The notes: a model not told the origin generated them from the letters alone. A stretch of DNA of 47,475 nucleotides from VFJZ01 sp038321545 (GCA_038321545.1 JBBQFB010000005.1:1-47475); one strand, 5' to 3'. Positions 1 through 8,162 are shown, counted from the first letter of the stretch. Program-made: numbers and translations.

Positions 1-176
1 TCGCGCGCCACCGCCGCGGGATCGCCATCCGCGACGCCCGGCGGGCGGAAGAGGTTTCCCGTGATCACGGTCACCTCGTGCCCCCGTGCACTCAGGTTCG
101 TCGCCTGTCCGTGCACGTGCTCCGTGATGCCGCCGAGCTGCGGGTAGTAGTAGTCCGTCAGGATCCCGATACGCAC
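1..176 (-). CDS. GT4 family glycosyltransferase, N-terminal fragment
   Basis: The first 58 residues of a glycosyltransferase are visible; the rest lies beyond the window edge. The translation begins VRIGILTDYYYPQLGGITEH and continues through a GHEVTVIT segment. This is the usual first Rossmann strand, glycine-rich loop and second strand of GT-B fold, GT4 enzymes, which move a sugar from a nucleotide donor to a lipid or glycan acceptor at the cytoplasmic face. ATG at 203 and GTG at 200 are in frame, but a TAGCAT -10 box ending 8 bases before GTG 176 favours that start as a leaderless mRNA. Donor and acceptor cannot be told from this fragment. Confidence 0.8.
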   Translation of the reverse strand, partial: MRIGILTDYYYPQLGGITEHVHGQATNLSARGHEVTVITGNLFRPPGVADGDPAAVAR

Positions 177-184
177 GCCGGAGG

Positions 185-190
185 ATGCTA
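185..190 (-). promoter_or_regulatory. -10 box of leaderless GT4 gene
   Basis: TAGCAT on the minus strand ends 8 bases before the GTG at 176, leaving no room for a ribosome binding site. It is used here to choose the start. Confidence 0.5.
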
Positions 191-239
191 GCGGACGCAC
201 CATCCTTTGGCACTGTCCGATGCCGAGTGCCAATGTCGG

Positions 240-245
240 TATACT
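240..245 (+). promoter_or_regulatory. -10 box of leaderless fmdB-like gene
   Basis: TATACT ends 6 bases before the GTG at 252, so transcription should begin at or next to the start codon. No -35 hexamer stands at the usual distance; TTGGCA at 207-212 is too far (27 bp). Confidence 0.6.
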
Positions 246-251
246 GAACGC

Positions 252-617
252 GTGCCGATCTACGAGTACCGCTGCACCAACGGGCACCAGTTCGACGTCA
301 TGCAACGCATGAGCGACGATCCGCTGACCGAGTGCACTGAATGTGGCGCACCCGTCCAGAAGGTGCTGAATGCCCCTGCGATCCACTTCAAGGGCTCGGG
401 CTTCTACAACACGGACTACGGCCGCCGGAACGGATCGAAGTCGTCCGACTCGTCGAGCTCGGAGAGTGGTGGCAGCAAGAGCGAGGGCGGCTCGGCCTCG
501 TCGGGTTCCAGCTCCAGCGACTCGGGCTCCTCGTCTTCGACGTCGGGCGGATCCTCGTCCTCCTCGTCGTCGGGTTCGAGCTCCAGCACCGGCTCGGGCT
601 CCTCGAAAAGCGACTAG
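252..617 (+). CDS. FmdB-family zinc ribbon protein with Ser/Gly-rich tail
   Basis: A 121-residue protein. It opens with VPIYEYRC, the hallmark of the FmdB/CxxC zinc ribbon family. Likely metal ligands are Cys8, His12, Cys28 and Cys31; the second Cys of the usual first knuckle is absent (CTNGH). From about residue 62 to the end it is almost entirely Ser, Gly, Asp and Glu, a long disordered acidic tail common in actinobacterial members. A function for the family is not firmly established (it is named after a regulator of formamidase and amidase genes). The GTG at 252 is chosen because a TATACT box lies 6 bases upstream. The lipoprotein gene follows after 3 bases, so the two are probably co-transcribed. 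Confidence 0.85.
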   Translation: MPIYEYRCTNGHQFDVMQRMSDDPLTECTECGAPVQKVLNAPAIHFKGSGFYNTDYGRRNGSKSSDSSSSESGGSKSEGGSASSGSSSSDSGSSSSTSGGSSSSSSSGSSSSTGSGSSKSD

Positions 618-620
618 CCC

Positions 621-905
621 TTGCGGGCCGCGGTCGTGGCGCTACTCGCGGTCGTCCTCGTGGGTTGCGGCGGCGATAGCACGGCGAAACTCGTCGATCC
701 CGCGTCGGTGGAAACTGCGATCCGAGCCGACGTCCTCCGCCAGGGCGGCGCGCTGAAGACGATCACGTGCCCCGAGGACGCGCCTGCGAAGGCCGGCACG
801 ACGTTCGACTGCACGATCGCCCTCGACGACGGAACAAGCGCCCTGGCGCACGTCACGATGACGACGCCCGACCGGTTCGACTTCACGACCGCGAAGACAC
901 CTTAG
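621..905 (+). CDS. Small lipoprotein, DUF4333-like
   Basis: A 94-residue protein with a short hydrophobic signal and a lipobox (LVGC) that places the lipidated Cys at residue 16. The mature part has two further cysteines in a TCPED ... FDCTI arrangement, as in actinobacterial DUF4333 domains, where they probably form a disulfide. Role unknown; expected to be anchored on the outer face of the membrane. The start is a TTG just 3 bases after the fmdB-like stop; an internal GTG at 636 would leave an implausibly short signal sequence. The gene ends in a perfect hairpin of the CAATTGCACGG family shared with the convergent LCP gene. Confidence 0.7.
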   Translation: MRAAVVALLAVVLVGCGGDSTAKLVDPASVETAIRADVLRQGGALKTITCPEDAPAKAGTTFDCTIALDDGTSALAHVTMTTPDRFDFTTAKTP

Positions 906-938
906 GCGCCAACGGCGGGTGTGGCCCTTTCGTGAGCC

Positions 939-972
939 GTCCAATTGCACGGAGCGGGCCGTGCAATTGGAC
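939..972. repeat. CAATTGCACGG hairpin between convergent genes
   Basis: Perfect 14-bp inverted repeat, arms 939-952 and 959-972, loop agcggg. CAATTG cores begin at 942 and 964, 22 bp apart. It sits 33 bases after the lipoprotein stop and touches the stop codon of the LCP gene, the position expected of a bidirectional terminator, though there is no T-tract. Confidence 0.85.
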
Positions 973-2153
973 TACGAGCACCCCGGACTGAACGGGTTCT
1001 TCAAATCACGGGAACGGGGCGCCGTATCGCCGAGGAACGCTGAGACGACATCACGGTTCTCCGACACGCCGGCCAGGTAGGAGACGCCGCCCAGGAAAAC
1101 CGGCTCACCGCCGAGGTTGCAGTTCAGGTGGCGTTGCGCGCGGAAGTCTCCCCATCCGAGCTGTAGCAACTGGTTCGCGCTGAGATCCGTCGCCACCGGG
1201 TCGGCGGCGTGCGAGCCGACGGAACGAAGCCGGAACAGTGAGGAGGGCGAGACGAGCTTGTGCTTCAGCGCCGCCATCACGCGTTGCTGCCGCTGGCCCC
1301 GCGTCACGTCGGAGTCGGCGGCGTTGTCCGAGTTCTTCCGGATCCGCGAGTACGCAAGCGCGCGCGCGCCGTTGAGGTGCAGCGAACCGCGTTTGAAGTG
1401 ATAGGTGTGCCCGTCGAAGTCGGACGACAGGCGTTCCTTGTTGTAGATGTCGATGCCGCCGACCGCGTCGACCAGTTCCCGGAAGCCGGAGAAGTCGACC
1501 AGCACGACATGGTTGATCGGGACGCCGGTGACGGCACGGACCGTCTCGACCGCCAGGGCGGCACCTCCGCGTGCGTACGCGACGTTGATCTTGTCCGACC
1601 CGACGCCCGGGATGTCGACCTTCAGGTCGCGCGGGATGGCCAAGGTCGACACGAGGTGACCGCCCGGATCGACGCGAATCAGCTGGAGCGAGTCCGAGAG
1701 GCCGTTCCGGTCGCGCCCCATGACGAGGATCGTCGTAGGCTGCGACAGGAGGAGGCCAGACTGCCGGTCGAGCACGGGCGCGACAGGCGCAGCGCGCGTG
1801 ATGCGCTCGAGGCGGGCGTTCGCACGCTCGACCGAGTCGCGGAACGCGAGGTAGCCGACGACGAGCCAGACGCCCGTTCCGAGCACCAGCACGAGGATGC
1901 TGAAGCCGACGATCCGGCCCCAGCGACGCGGGCGTCGGGGCCCGCGCGCCCGTTGTGCCGGCTTCTTCGCGATCGGCGGTGGACCGCTGCCTGCGGGCGG
2001 CAGGACGACAGGCCCGCGACGCTCGGCCTGCGCGGGAGCGTTGACGGCATTCGCCGAGGTCCTCGCGGCGGATCCAGGGACGGCGAGTTCCGGATCGTCC
2101 GGCGATCCACCGCGCTGACCGCCGCGATAGACCCGATACGGGCGGTCGGACAT
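972..2153 (-). CDS. LytR-CpsA-Psr (LCP) family cell-wall polymer transferase
   Basis: A 393-residue membrane protein. Residues 1-78 are Pro/Gly/Arg-rich and cytoplasmic, a single transmembrane helix spans about 80-103, and the LCP domain lies outside. Family hallmarks are visible: a DSLQLIRVDP segment, AIPRDLKVDIPG and KINVAYARGG, which supply the Asp and Arg residues that hold the polyprenyl-pyrophosphate substrate. LCP enzymes attach secondary polymers such as arabinogalactan or teichoic acids to peptidoglycan. The frame stays open upstream, but a TACCCT -10 box 6 bases before the ATG at 2153 and the normal topology from there support this start. The gene is convergent with the lipoprotein gene and shares its terminal hairpin. 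Confidence 0.88.
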   Translation of the reverse strand: MSDRPYRVYRGGQRGGSPDDPELAVPGSAARTSANAVNAPAQAERRGPVVLPPAGSGPPPIAKKPAQRARGPRRPRRWGRIVGFSILVLVLGTGVWLVVGYLAFRDSVERANARLERITRAAPVAPVLDRQSGLLLSQPTTILVMGRDRNGLSDSLQLIRVDPGGHLVSTLAIPRDLKVDIPGVGSDKINVAYARGGAALAVETVRAVTGVPINHVVLVDFSGFRELVDAVGGIDIYNKERLSSDFDGHTYHFKRGSLHLNGARALAYSRIRKNSDNAADSDVTRGQRQQRVMAALKHKLVSPSSLFRLRSVGSHAADPVATDLSANQLLQLGWGDFRAQRHLNCNLGGEPVFLGGVSYLAGVSENRDVVSAFLGDTAPRSRDLKNPFSPGCS

Positions 2154-2159
2154 GGCGGC

Positions 2160-2165
2160 AGGGTA
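2160..2165 (-). promoter_or_regulatory. -10 box of leaderless LCP gene
   Basis: TACCCT on the minus strand ends 6 bases before the ATG at 2153. Confidence 0.55.
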
Positions 2166-2179
2166 GCCGGAGCATTCGC

Positions 2180-2213
2180 GTGCAATCGCACGTGACAGCC
2201 GGTGCACTTGCGA
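2180..2213. repeat. Degenerate copy of the 22-bp-spaced repeat pair
   Basis: CAATCGCACG at 2183 and CACTTG at 2205 are 22 bp apart, as in intact copies. Outer CAA/TTG and inner GCAC/GTGC arms still pair, with two mismatched positions. Unlike the other copies it lies between divergent genes, upstream of the LCP promoter. Confidence 0.5.
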
Positions 2214-2341
2214 ACTCAGCAGCCGCCGAACGTGCTGCCCGCGGTCGTTCGCGTCGGACCGTGCGGACGCTGCGCGCTGCGGTCGTGAGATGGCGCGGAG
2301 CTTGACGGACACGGGAGCCATACCGTTGTCAGTCTGGCGAC

Positions 2342-3037
2342 ATGACGACCAGCGAGCACGAAGGAGACCCCAACGGCCCGATCGCGGCGGCCGTCTGGTC
2401 CCATCACGAACGCGGACCGGTGCGGCGCTACAAGGGCGGCGGGCAGGGGCCGATGAAGGCCGCGCGCTGCATCGCCTGCTTCCCGCACAGTGTCGCAGGC
2501 CAGGTGGTGCCGCTCCGGTACGGTGTCGCGATCGCGCTCTGTGAGGATCATCGCGACCCAGCGTTCGTGCACTCGCGCGGCGGGCGTGACTTCTTTTCGG
2601 CGCTGACGACGACATTCGAGAGCCTCGGACTCCGTGGCTCCCGGTACTCGCGGGCGATCCGGGCCTTCGTCGACGACGTCCTCGCGATGGGACAGCCAAC
2701 TCCGCGCCACCGTCCCGGCTCGTATGCCTGGCCCGAGCAGCGGCGTGCCGCTGAGACGGCTTGGGGAGAGGGCGGCACCTACCACGAGGGCGAGGCCGTC
2801 GTGCTCGCCTACTTCGTGGGAACACCGCCGTCGACACGGGCGCCGAGCCCGCATACGATCCGTCGCTGGTGGCGCGACCGCCGGTGGCTCACCCCTCGAC
2901 CGTCGCCGCCGGCCCGTCCGCGCGCCGAACTCGTCGATCGCAGGGCCACCGTGCACCTGCAGCGTCCCGACCGACATCCCGACCTGGCCGGCAGTCGGCT
3001 CCCACGCCCAGGCGCTCCACCGGGCTCCGGCGACTGA
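2342..3037 (+). CDS. Hypothetical protein with CxxC motif
   Basis: A 231-residue protein that I do not recognise. Residues 1-150 look globular, with a CIAC pair (Cys43, Cys46) and a further LCEDH motif about 30 residues on, which could form a small metal site. Residues from about 160 to the end are Pro/Arg-rich and probably disordered. There is no signal peptide or membrane segment. The ATG at 2342 has only a weak -10-like hexamer (CAGTCT, 6 bases upstream) and no Shine-Dalgarno sequence. It is divergent from the LCP gene and ends 55 bases before the sugar kinase. Codon bias matches its neighbours, so I consider it real. Confidence 0.6.
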   Translation: MTTSEHEGDPNGPIAAAVWSHHERGPVRRYKGGGQGPMKAARCIACFPHSVAGQVVPLRYGVAIALCEDHRDPAFVHSRGGRDFFSALTTTFESLGLRGSRYSRAIRAFVDDVLAMGQPTPRHRPGSYAWPEQRRAAETAWGEGGTYHEGEAVVLAYFVGTPPSTRAPSPHTIRRWWRDRRWLTPRPSPPARPRAELVDRRATVHLQRPDRHPDLAGSRLPRPGAPPGSGD

Positions 3038-3079
3038 CGCCGGCCGAGGCCTAGTCGCGCTGCGATCGCCGCACGCCGC

Positions 3080-3085
3080 TATGGT
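3080..3085 (+). promoter_or_regulatory. -10 box deciding the ROK kinase start
   Basis: TATGGT ends 7 bases before the GTG at 3093. The in-frame ATG at 3081 lies inside this box, so it is unlikely to be the start. Confidence 0.55.
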
Positions 3086-3092
3086 CTCAGCA

Positions 3093-3980
3093 GTGGGATT
3101 CGCGATCGGCATCGATCTCGGCGGCACGAAGATTCGGGGCGGCCTCGTCGCTCATGACGGCACCGTCTCCGTCGTCGAGGAGCACGCGACGGACACATCG
3201 GACGCGACGGCGATCGTGAACCAGATCGTCGCGATGGCACGGAAGCTGGGCGAGGGCCACGACGTCGCGGGCGTCGGCGTCGGCGTGCCCGGAACCGTCG
3301 TGCAGCCGACCGGCACCCTCATCCAGGCGGTCAACCTCCCGCTCCGGAATATCGCGCTCCGCGCGCTCATCGGCGCCGAGCTTGCCGCACCGGTCCTGAT
3401 CGAGAACGACGGCAACTGTGCCGCACTCGGCGAGCACCGGTTCGGAGCCGCCGCCGGGACCACCCACTCCATCACGCTCACGCTCGGCACGGGTGTCGGC
3501 GGCGGCATCGTCGCCGACGGTCGCCTGCTCTCCGGAGCGCGCGGAACCGGCGGCGAGCTCGGCCACATCGTCATCGAGCGCAACGGCCGGCCCTGCCAAG
3601 GATCGTGCCCTGGACACGGCCACCTGGAGACGTACTGCTCCGGTACGGCGCTCGGCGCTCGCGGACGCGAGGCGGGTTTTGGCGACGCGCACGATGTCCT
3701 CGCGCGGGCAGCCAGAGGCGAGGCCGTCGCCCTGGCGCTGATCGACGAGTTGTCCGCGGCGCTCGGAGCGGGCCTGGTGTCGCTCGCAAATGCCCTGGCG
3801 CCGGAGGTATTCGTGATCGGCGGCGGCCTCGGCGATGCTGGGGCCGACCTCATCCTCCCCCGCGCCGCCAAGATCCTCGAGACACAGGCACTGCCACCGA
3901 ACGGCGAAGCCCGGCTCGTAGCGGCGAGTCTCGGCAACGACGCCGGGATGATCGGCGCCGCCTGTCTCGTGCTCCCATGA
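3093..3980 (+). CDS. ROK family sugar kinase (glucokinase-like)
   Basis: A 295-residue cytoplasmic kinase expected to phosphorylate glucose or a related hexose with ATP. Visible ROK features in order: phosphate-binding IGIDLGGTKIRG at residues 5-16, GVGVPGTV, the ENDGNCAALGEH segment with the catalytic Asp, LTLGTGVGGGIV, then the GELGH...C...C zinc-binding region. The zinc motif reads PCQGSCPGHGHLE: the usual last Cys (GCLE) is replaced by His, which could still bind zinc. The start is set at GTG 3093 by the TATGGT box; ATG 3081 would add four residues. The stop overlaps the rsmI start (ATGA), so the two are co-transcribed. Confidence 0.88.
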   Translation: MGFAIGIDLGGTKIRGGLVAHDGTVSVVEEHATDTSDATAIVNQIVAMARKLGEGHDVAGVGVGVPGTVVQPTGTLIQAVNLPLRNIALRALIGAELAAPVLIENDGNCAALGEHRFGAAAGTTHSITLTLGTGVGGGIVADGRLLSGARGTGGELGHIVIERNGRPCQGSCPGHGHLETYCSGTALGARGREAGFGDAHDVLARAARGEAVALALIDELSAALGAGLVSLANALAPEVFVIGGGLGDAGADLILPRAAKILETQALPPNGEARLVAASLGNDAGMIGAACLVLP

Positions 3981-4813
3981 CGCCGGGCACACTGCGCATC
4001 TGCGGGACGCCGATCGGCAATCTCGGTGACGTCACGCCGCGGCTCCGCGAGGCGCTCGCGAGCGCCGTCGTGATCGCGTGCGAGGACACCCGCCGGACAC
4101 GTGCTCTGCTGACGGCCCTCGCCATCCCGGCGCCGAAGCTCGAGCGGCTCGACGCCAACACCGAGCAGCGCGGCGCGCCGCGGCTGGTCGAGCGGCTCCT
4201 GCACGGGGAGGACGTCGCCCTCGTCACCGACGCCGGCATGCCGGCAGTGTCCGACCCGGGGACGCGGCTCGTGCAGTTTGCCGCTGCTGCCGGGATCGTC
4301 GTTGAGGTGATCCCCGGTCCGTCCGCCGTGACGGCGGCCTTCGCAGCATCCGGCATCGAAGGTGACGGTTTTGCATTCATCGGCTTCCTGCCGCGAACCG
4401 CGGGAGGCCTCAACGCCCGCCTCGACGCGGCCGACGGCTGGGGCGTCCCGCTGATCGCGTTCGAGGCGCCAGGTCGGCTACCGCGGACGCTGGGAGCGCT
4501 CGCTCTACGCGATCCCGACCGCGCTCTGGTCGTGTGCCGCGAGCTGACGAAGCTCCACGAGCAAGTCGTGCGGGGCACCGCGTCGGAGGTCGCGACACGG
4601 TTCACCGACCCTCCGCCCGGCGAGGTGACCATCGTGCTGGCCGCAGGTACGCCACGCCCTACCGGCGGCCCCACCGAGAGCCAGCTCCATGAGGCGCTCA
4701 TGCAGCTGCGCGATTCCGGGCTCGGCGCGCGCCGAGCTTCCGAGGTTGCGGCGACCCTCTCGGGCCTGCCCCGCCGCGAGCTCTACAAGCGCCTCACGGA
4801 CGCCGCGTCTTAG
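3977..4813 (+). CDS. rsmI: 16S rRNA (cytidine1402-2'-O)-methyltransferase RsmI
   Basis: A 278-residue tetrapyrrole-methylase-fold enzyme that 2'-O-methylates C1402 of 16S rRNA using S-adenosylmethionine. The N-terminal GTPIGNLGD, CEDTRRTR, LVTDAGMPAVSDPG and VIPGPSA motifs are all present and in the standard order. The C-terminal region ends in LSGLPRRELYKR, the usual small helical tail. Length is normal. The ATG overlaps the stop of the sugar kinase by four bases. A CAATTGCACGG hairpin 17 bases after the stop probably ends this unit, because metG has its own promoter. Confidence 0.93.
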   Translation: MTPGTLRICGTPIGNLGDVTPRLREALASAVVIACEDTRRTRALLTALAIPAPKLERLDANTEQRGAPRLVERLLHGEDVALVTDAGMPAVSDPGTRLVQFAAAAGIVVEVIPGPSAVTAAFAASGIEGDGFAFIGFLPRTAGGLNARLDAADGWGVPLIAFEAPGRLPRTLGALALRDPDRALVVCRELTKLHEQVVRGTASEVATRFTDPPPGEVTIVLAAGTPRPTGGPTESQLHEALMQLRDSGLGARRASEVAATLSGLPRRELYKRLTDAAS

Positions 4814-4829
4814 ACGGAGTGCGGCCTGC

Positions 4830-4860
4830 GTGCAATTGCACGGAACGCGCCGTGCAATTG
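4830..4860. repeat. CAATTGCACGG hairpin after rsmI
   Basis: Stem CAATTGCACGG 4833-4843 pairs with CCGTGCAATTG 4850-4860, loop aacgcg. Cores at 4833 and 4855 are 22 bp apart. It lies between the rsmI stop and the metG promoter. Confidence 0.85.
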
Positions 4861-4924
4861 ACAGATGCCGCTCACGCCCAACACCAGCGACCCGTCGCCG
4901 CCGCTGGCACGTTGAGCCCGCCAG

Positions 4925-4930
4925 TACATT
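4925..4930 (+). promoter_or_regulatory. -10 box of leaderless metG
   Basis: TACATT ends 6 bases before the GTG at 4937. Confidence 0.55.
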
Positions 4931-4936
4931 GCATCC

Positions 4937-6454
4937 GTGAGCTTCTACGTCACGACCCCCATCTACTACGTGAACGCGAACCCGCACCTCGGGCACGCGT
5001 ACACGACCATCGCGGCCGACGTCGCGAGCCGGCACATGCGGCAGCGGGGCGAGGACGTCTTCTTCCTCACCGGCACCGATGAGCACGGGTCGAAGGTGGC
5101 GCGCAGCGCCGCTGCTGCCGGACTCTCGCCGAAGGAGTTCTGCGACCAGATCTCGGGCGTGTTCCGCCAACTGGCGAGCGACCTGCACGCGACGAACGAC
5201 TTCTTCATCCGCACGTCCGACGTGGAGCACGCCGCGTTCGTGCAGGGTTTCGTCGAACGTATGCGTGCGTCGGGCGACGTGTACGAGGACACCTACGCGG
5301 GGCTTTACTGCACGTCGTGCGAGGCGTTCTACGCCGAGGACGAACTCATCGGCGGGATGTGTCCGATCCACGGGACGCCGCCCGAATGGGTCGAGGAGAA
5401 AAACTGGTTCTTCCGCCTGTCGGCGTACCAGGACCGGCTGCGCACGCTCTACGACGACCGGCCCGAGTTCGTGCTCCCGCGACCGCGCTACAACGAAGCG
5501 CGTGCGTTCATCGAAGGCGGCCTGAAGGACATCTCGCTGTCACGCGCCTCGATCGAGTGGGGGGTTCCCGTGCCGTGGGAGCCCGACCAGGTGATCTACG
5601 TCTGGATCGACGCACTCATCAACTACACGTCCGCACTCACGTACGCACGGCCGGGCGAGGACCTCACCGATCGCTTCTGGCCGGCACGCTGGCAGGTGCT
5701 CGGGAAGGACATCCTCAAATTCCACGCCGTGATCTGGCCGGCGATGCTGATGAGCGCGGGCTACGAGGTACCGCAGCAGCTGCTCATCCATGGCTACCTC
5801 ACCGTGCGCGAAGCCAAGATGTCGAAGTCGGTCGGCAACGTGCTCGACCCGTTCCGTGTGATCGAGCGGTACGGGCTCGACGCGCTGCGGTTCTACCTGT
5901 TCCGTGATGTCCGCTTCGGCGGCGATGGTGACGTTTCGTACGACCGCGTGCACGACCGCTTCAACCTCGAACTGGCCAACGATCTCGGCAACCTGCTGTC
6001 GCGCACCGTCGCGATGGTTGGGCGCTACCGCGAAGGACTCGCGCCGCCCGGCACGGTGGACGCCGGCATCCGCGAGATCCTCGAACGATCGACATCGGCG
6101 TTCGCGGCGCACGTCGACCAATTCGAGCTGACGGAGGCGCTCGAGGCCGCGTGGGACAGTGTCCGCGCGCTGAACCGCTTCGTCGAGGAGCGCGCGCCCT
6201 GGAAGCTCGCGAAGGATCCGAACGCGTCCGCCGAACTCGACGACGCGCTGTACACGCTGCAGGACGGCCTCCGCGTGATCGCCGTCATGATCGCGTCGTT
6301 CATCCCCGACGCTTCCGATGCGATCCTCGCCGCGGTCGGCACGCCCGGCAACGGCGCTTCTTGGGACAACATCGCCCCCGGGCTCCTCCCCGCCGGCGCG
6401 CCCGCACAGCTCGAAGGTCCGCTCTTTCCGCGCGTCGACGAGCCGCTGGCGTGA
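4937..6454 (+). CDS. metG: Methionyl-tRNA synthetase
   Basis: A 505-residue class I aminoacyl-tRNA synthetase that charges tRNA-Met. The HIGH signature is HLGH near residue 17, and the KMSKS loop is AKMSKSVGN near residue 295. A C-x2-C...C-x2-H zinc knuckle (CTSCEAFYAEDELIGGMCPIH) lies in the connective domain, so this is the single-knuckle form. It stops after the anticodon-binding helical domain, without the C-terminal tRNA-binding module found in longer bacterial enzymes. GTG 4937 is set by the TACATT box. The stop overlaps the tatD start (GTGA), the first link of a metG-tatD-rsmA chain. Confidence 0.95.
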   Translation: MSFYVTTPIYYVNANPHLGHAYTTIAADVASRHMRQRGEDVFFLTGTDEHGSKVARSAAAAGLSPKEFCDQISGVFRQLASDLHATNDFFIRTSDVEHAAFVQGFVERMRASGDVYEDTYAGLYCTSCEAFYAEDELIGGMCPIHGTPPEWVEEKNWFFRLSAYQDRLRTLYDDRPEFVLPRPRYNEARAFIEGGLKDISLSRASIEWGVPVPWEPDQVIYVWIDALINYTSALTYARPGEDLTDRFWPARWQVLGKDILKFHAVIWPAMLMSAGYEVPQQLLIHGYLTVREAKMSKSVGNVLDPFRVIERYGLDALRFYLFRDVRFGGDGDVSYDRVHDRFNLELANDLGNLLSRTVAMVGRYREGLAPPGTVDAGIREILERSTSAFAAHVDQFELTEALEAAWDSVRALNRFVEERAPWKLAKDPNASAELDDALYTLQDGLRVIAVMIASFIPDASDAILAAVGTPGNGASWDNIAPGLLPAGAPAQLEGPLFPRVDEPLA

Positions 6455-7200
6455 TCGACACCCACACGCACGTCACGAGCTGCACAGACGATCCCGCCGA
6501 GGTGCTGGCGCGCGCGCGCGCCGCCGGCGTGCGCGGCTTCATCACCATCGGCTCGTCGCCGCGGGAGATGTCCGAGGCCGCGGCCCTGGCCGACGGCCAC
6601 CCCGACGTCTTCACCACCGCCGGCCTCCATCCCCACCACGCCGCCGACTGGTCGGACGCGATCGCCGACGAGATCCGGAGCCGCGCCGCGCATCCACGGT
6701 GCGTCGCGATCGGTGAGACAGGGCTCGACTGGTTCCGTGACCGCGCGCCGCGGGATACCCAGATTGTCGCGTTCCGGGCGCAGCTCGCGATCGCCCGGGA
6801 CCTCGACCTACCAGTCGTGATCCACTGCCGCGAGGCGGCCGACGACTGCTTCGCCTACCTCGCCGACGAGGCGCCGGAGACCGTGATCCTGCATTGCTTC
6901 GCGGCGCTCGACCGCCTCGACGAGGCCGTCGAGCGGGGCTGGTACTGCTCGTTCGCCGGCAACGTCACGTACGGCAGCGCCGTCGGCCTGCAGGACGCCG
7001 CGCGACGCGTACCGGACGAGCTCATCCTGCTCGAGACCGACGCGCCGTACCTCTCCCCCGTCCCGCACCGCGGCCACCCGAACGAGCCTGCCTACGTGAT
7101 GGACACGCTCGCCTTCGTCGCCGGCCTGCGAGGCGTCGATCCGGCAACGCTCGCCGACCGCGTCGACGCGAACGCCACCCGCGCGTTCAGCCTCGCGTGA
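6451..7200 (+). CDS. tatD: TatD family metal-dependent deoxyribonuclease
   Basis: A 249-residue TIM-barrel hydrolase. Metal ligands are visible in the right order: DTHTH at the N-terminus, Glu in AIGETGLDWF, His in VIHCREA, His in ILHCF, and Asp in LLETDAPYLSP. TatD proteins are 3'-5' DNA exonucleases or tRNA-linked deacylases. Its place between metG and rsmA is a common bacterial arrangement. It starts with GTG inside the metG stop and itself overlaps rsmA (GTGA), so translation is probably coupled. Confidence 0.92.
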   Translation: MIDTHTHVTSCTDDPAEVLARARAAGVRGFITIGSSPREMSEAAALADGHPDVFTTAGLHPHHAADWSDAIADEIRSRAAHPRCVAIGETGLDWFRDRAPRDTQIVAFRAQLAIARDLDLPVVIHCREAADDCFAYLADEAPETVILHCFAALDRLDEAVERGWYCSFAGNVTYGSAVGLQDAARRVPDELILLETDAPYLSPVPHRGHPNEPAYVMDTLAFVAGLRGVDPATLADRVDANATRAFSLA

Positions 7201-8024
7201 GCGCGCCGCGACAGATAACCCTGGCGCGACTCGCAGAGCTCGGAATCACCCCTGACACGCGCCTCGGGCAGCACTTCCTCGTCGACGACAACCTCGTGCG
7301 CGTCGCGCTCCGCCTCGCCGACCTCAGGCCCCACGACGTCGTCCTCGAGGTCGGACCAGGCCTCGGCGTCCTCACTGCAGCGCTCGCCGACGTCGTCAGC
7401 CACGTCCACGCGATCGAGCTCGACCGGCGCCTCGAGCCAGCGCTCACGACGACGCTCGCCGGCCGGACGAACGTCACGACGACGTTCGCCGACGCCCTCG
7501 ACGTCGACCCGGCGTCGCTCGTCCCGCCACCAACGGCGTTCGTCTCGAACCTCCCCTACAACGTCGCGACGCCACTGATCGCCGACTCGCTCGACGGCCT
7601 CCCGACCGTCGACCGCTGGGCCGTGATGATCCAGCGCGAGCTGGGCGACCGCCTGTTCGCAGAACCCGGCACCCCGAACTATGGAGCGCCCTCCGTGCTC
7701 GTCCAGCTGGCCTGTGACCGGACCGGGAGCCACCGAGTCTCGCGCACGGTCTTCGCGCCGCCACCGAACGTTGACTCGGTCCTACTGGGATTCCGCCGCA
7801 GCGAACGCTGGCCGGCGCTGGCGCCGCGCTGGACACGCCTCAGCGCTCTCATCCACGCCGGGTTCGGCACGCGCCGCAAGACGTTCGCGAATGCGGTCGA
7901 CATCGCAGGCCTCTATCCGCGGGCACAGATCGAGCAAGCCCTCGAGCAGCTAGGGATCGACCGGCGCGTCCGAGCCGAAGCGCTGGCACCAGCGCGGTTC
8001 GTCGCGCTCGACGAGCTGCTGTAG
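7197..8024 (+). CDS. rsmA: 16S rRNA dimethyladenosine transferase RsmA (KsgA)
   Basis: A 275-residue SAM-dependent enzyme that dimethylates A1518 and A1519 of 16S rRNA late in 30S assembly. The N-terminal RLGQHFLVD, the SAM loop VLEVGPGLGVLT, and the catalytic NLPYNVATPLI motif (family pattern NLPYN) are present, followed by the usual helical C-terminal domain. GTG 7197 overlaps the tatD stop. The gene is followed by two hairpins of the 22-bp repeat family, which separate it from ispE; in many relatives rsmA and ispE are directly adjacent. Confidence 0.95.
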   Translation: MSAPRQITLARLAELGITPDTRLGQHFLVDDNLVRVALRLADLRPHDVVLEVGPGLGVLTAALADVVSHVHAIELDRRLEPALTTTLAGRTNVTTTFADALDVDPASLVPPPTAFVSNLPYNVATPLIADSLDGLPTVDRWAVMIQRELGDRLFAEPGTPNYGAPSVLVQLACDRTGSHRVSRTVFAPPPNVDSVLLGFRRSERWPALAPRWTRLSALIHAGFGTRRKTFANAVDIAGLYPRAQIEQALEQLGIDRRVRAEALAPARFVALDELL

Positions 8025-8056
8025 GCGATTCCGATCGCGGGCTCAAGGGCGGGTTC

Positions 8057-8135
8057 GTGCAATTGCACGGAACGCCTCGTGCAATTGCACGGCACATCTC
8101 ACGCCAATTGCACGGCGCACACCGTGCAATTGCAC
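8057..8135. repeat. Two CAATTGCACGG hairpins between rsmA and ispE
   Basis: First pair: cores at 8060 and 8082, 10-bp stem with an 8-base loop. Second pair: cores at 8105 and 8127, 11-bp stem 8105-8115/8122-8132, loop cgcaca. Spacing within pairs is 22 bp and between pairs 23 bp. The array fills most of the gap between two same-strand genes. Confidence 0.85.
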
Positions 8136-8162
8136 TCCTCGATCCAGCACCATGCCGAATAG

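Noticed and set aside
207..251. TTGGCA at 207 as the -35 box of the fmdB-like gene
   Set aside because: It lies 27 bp from the TATACT box, well beyond the usual 16-19 bp.
2154..2837. Upstream extension of the LCP frame
   Set aside because: It would add 228 Arg-rich residues before the cytoplasmic segment and run antisense through the 2342-3037 gene; the TACCCT box fixes the start at 2153.
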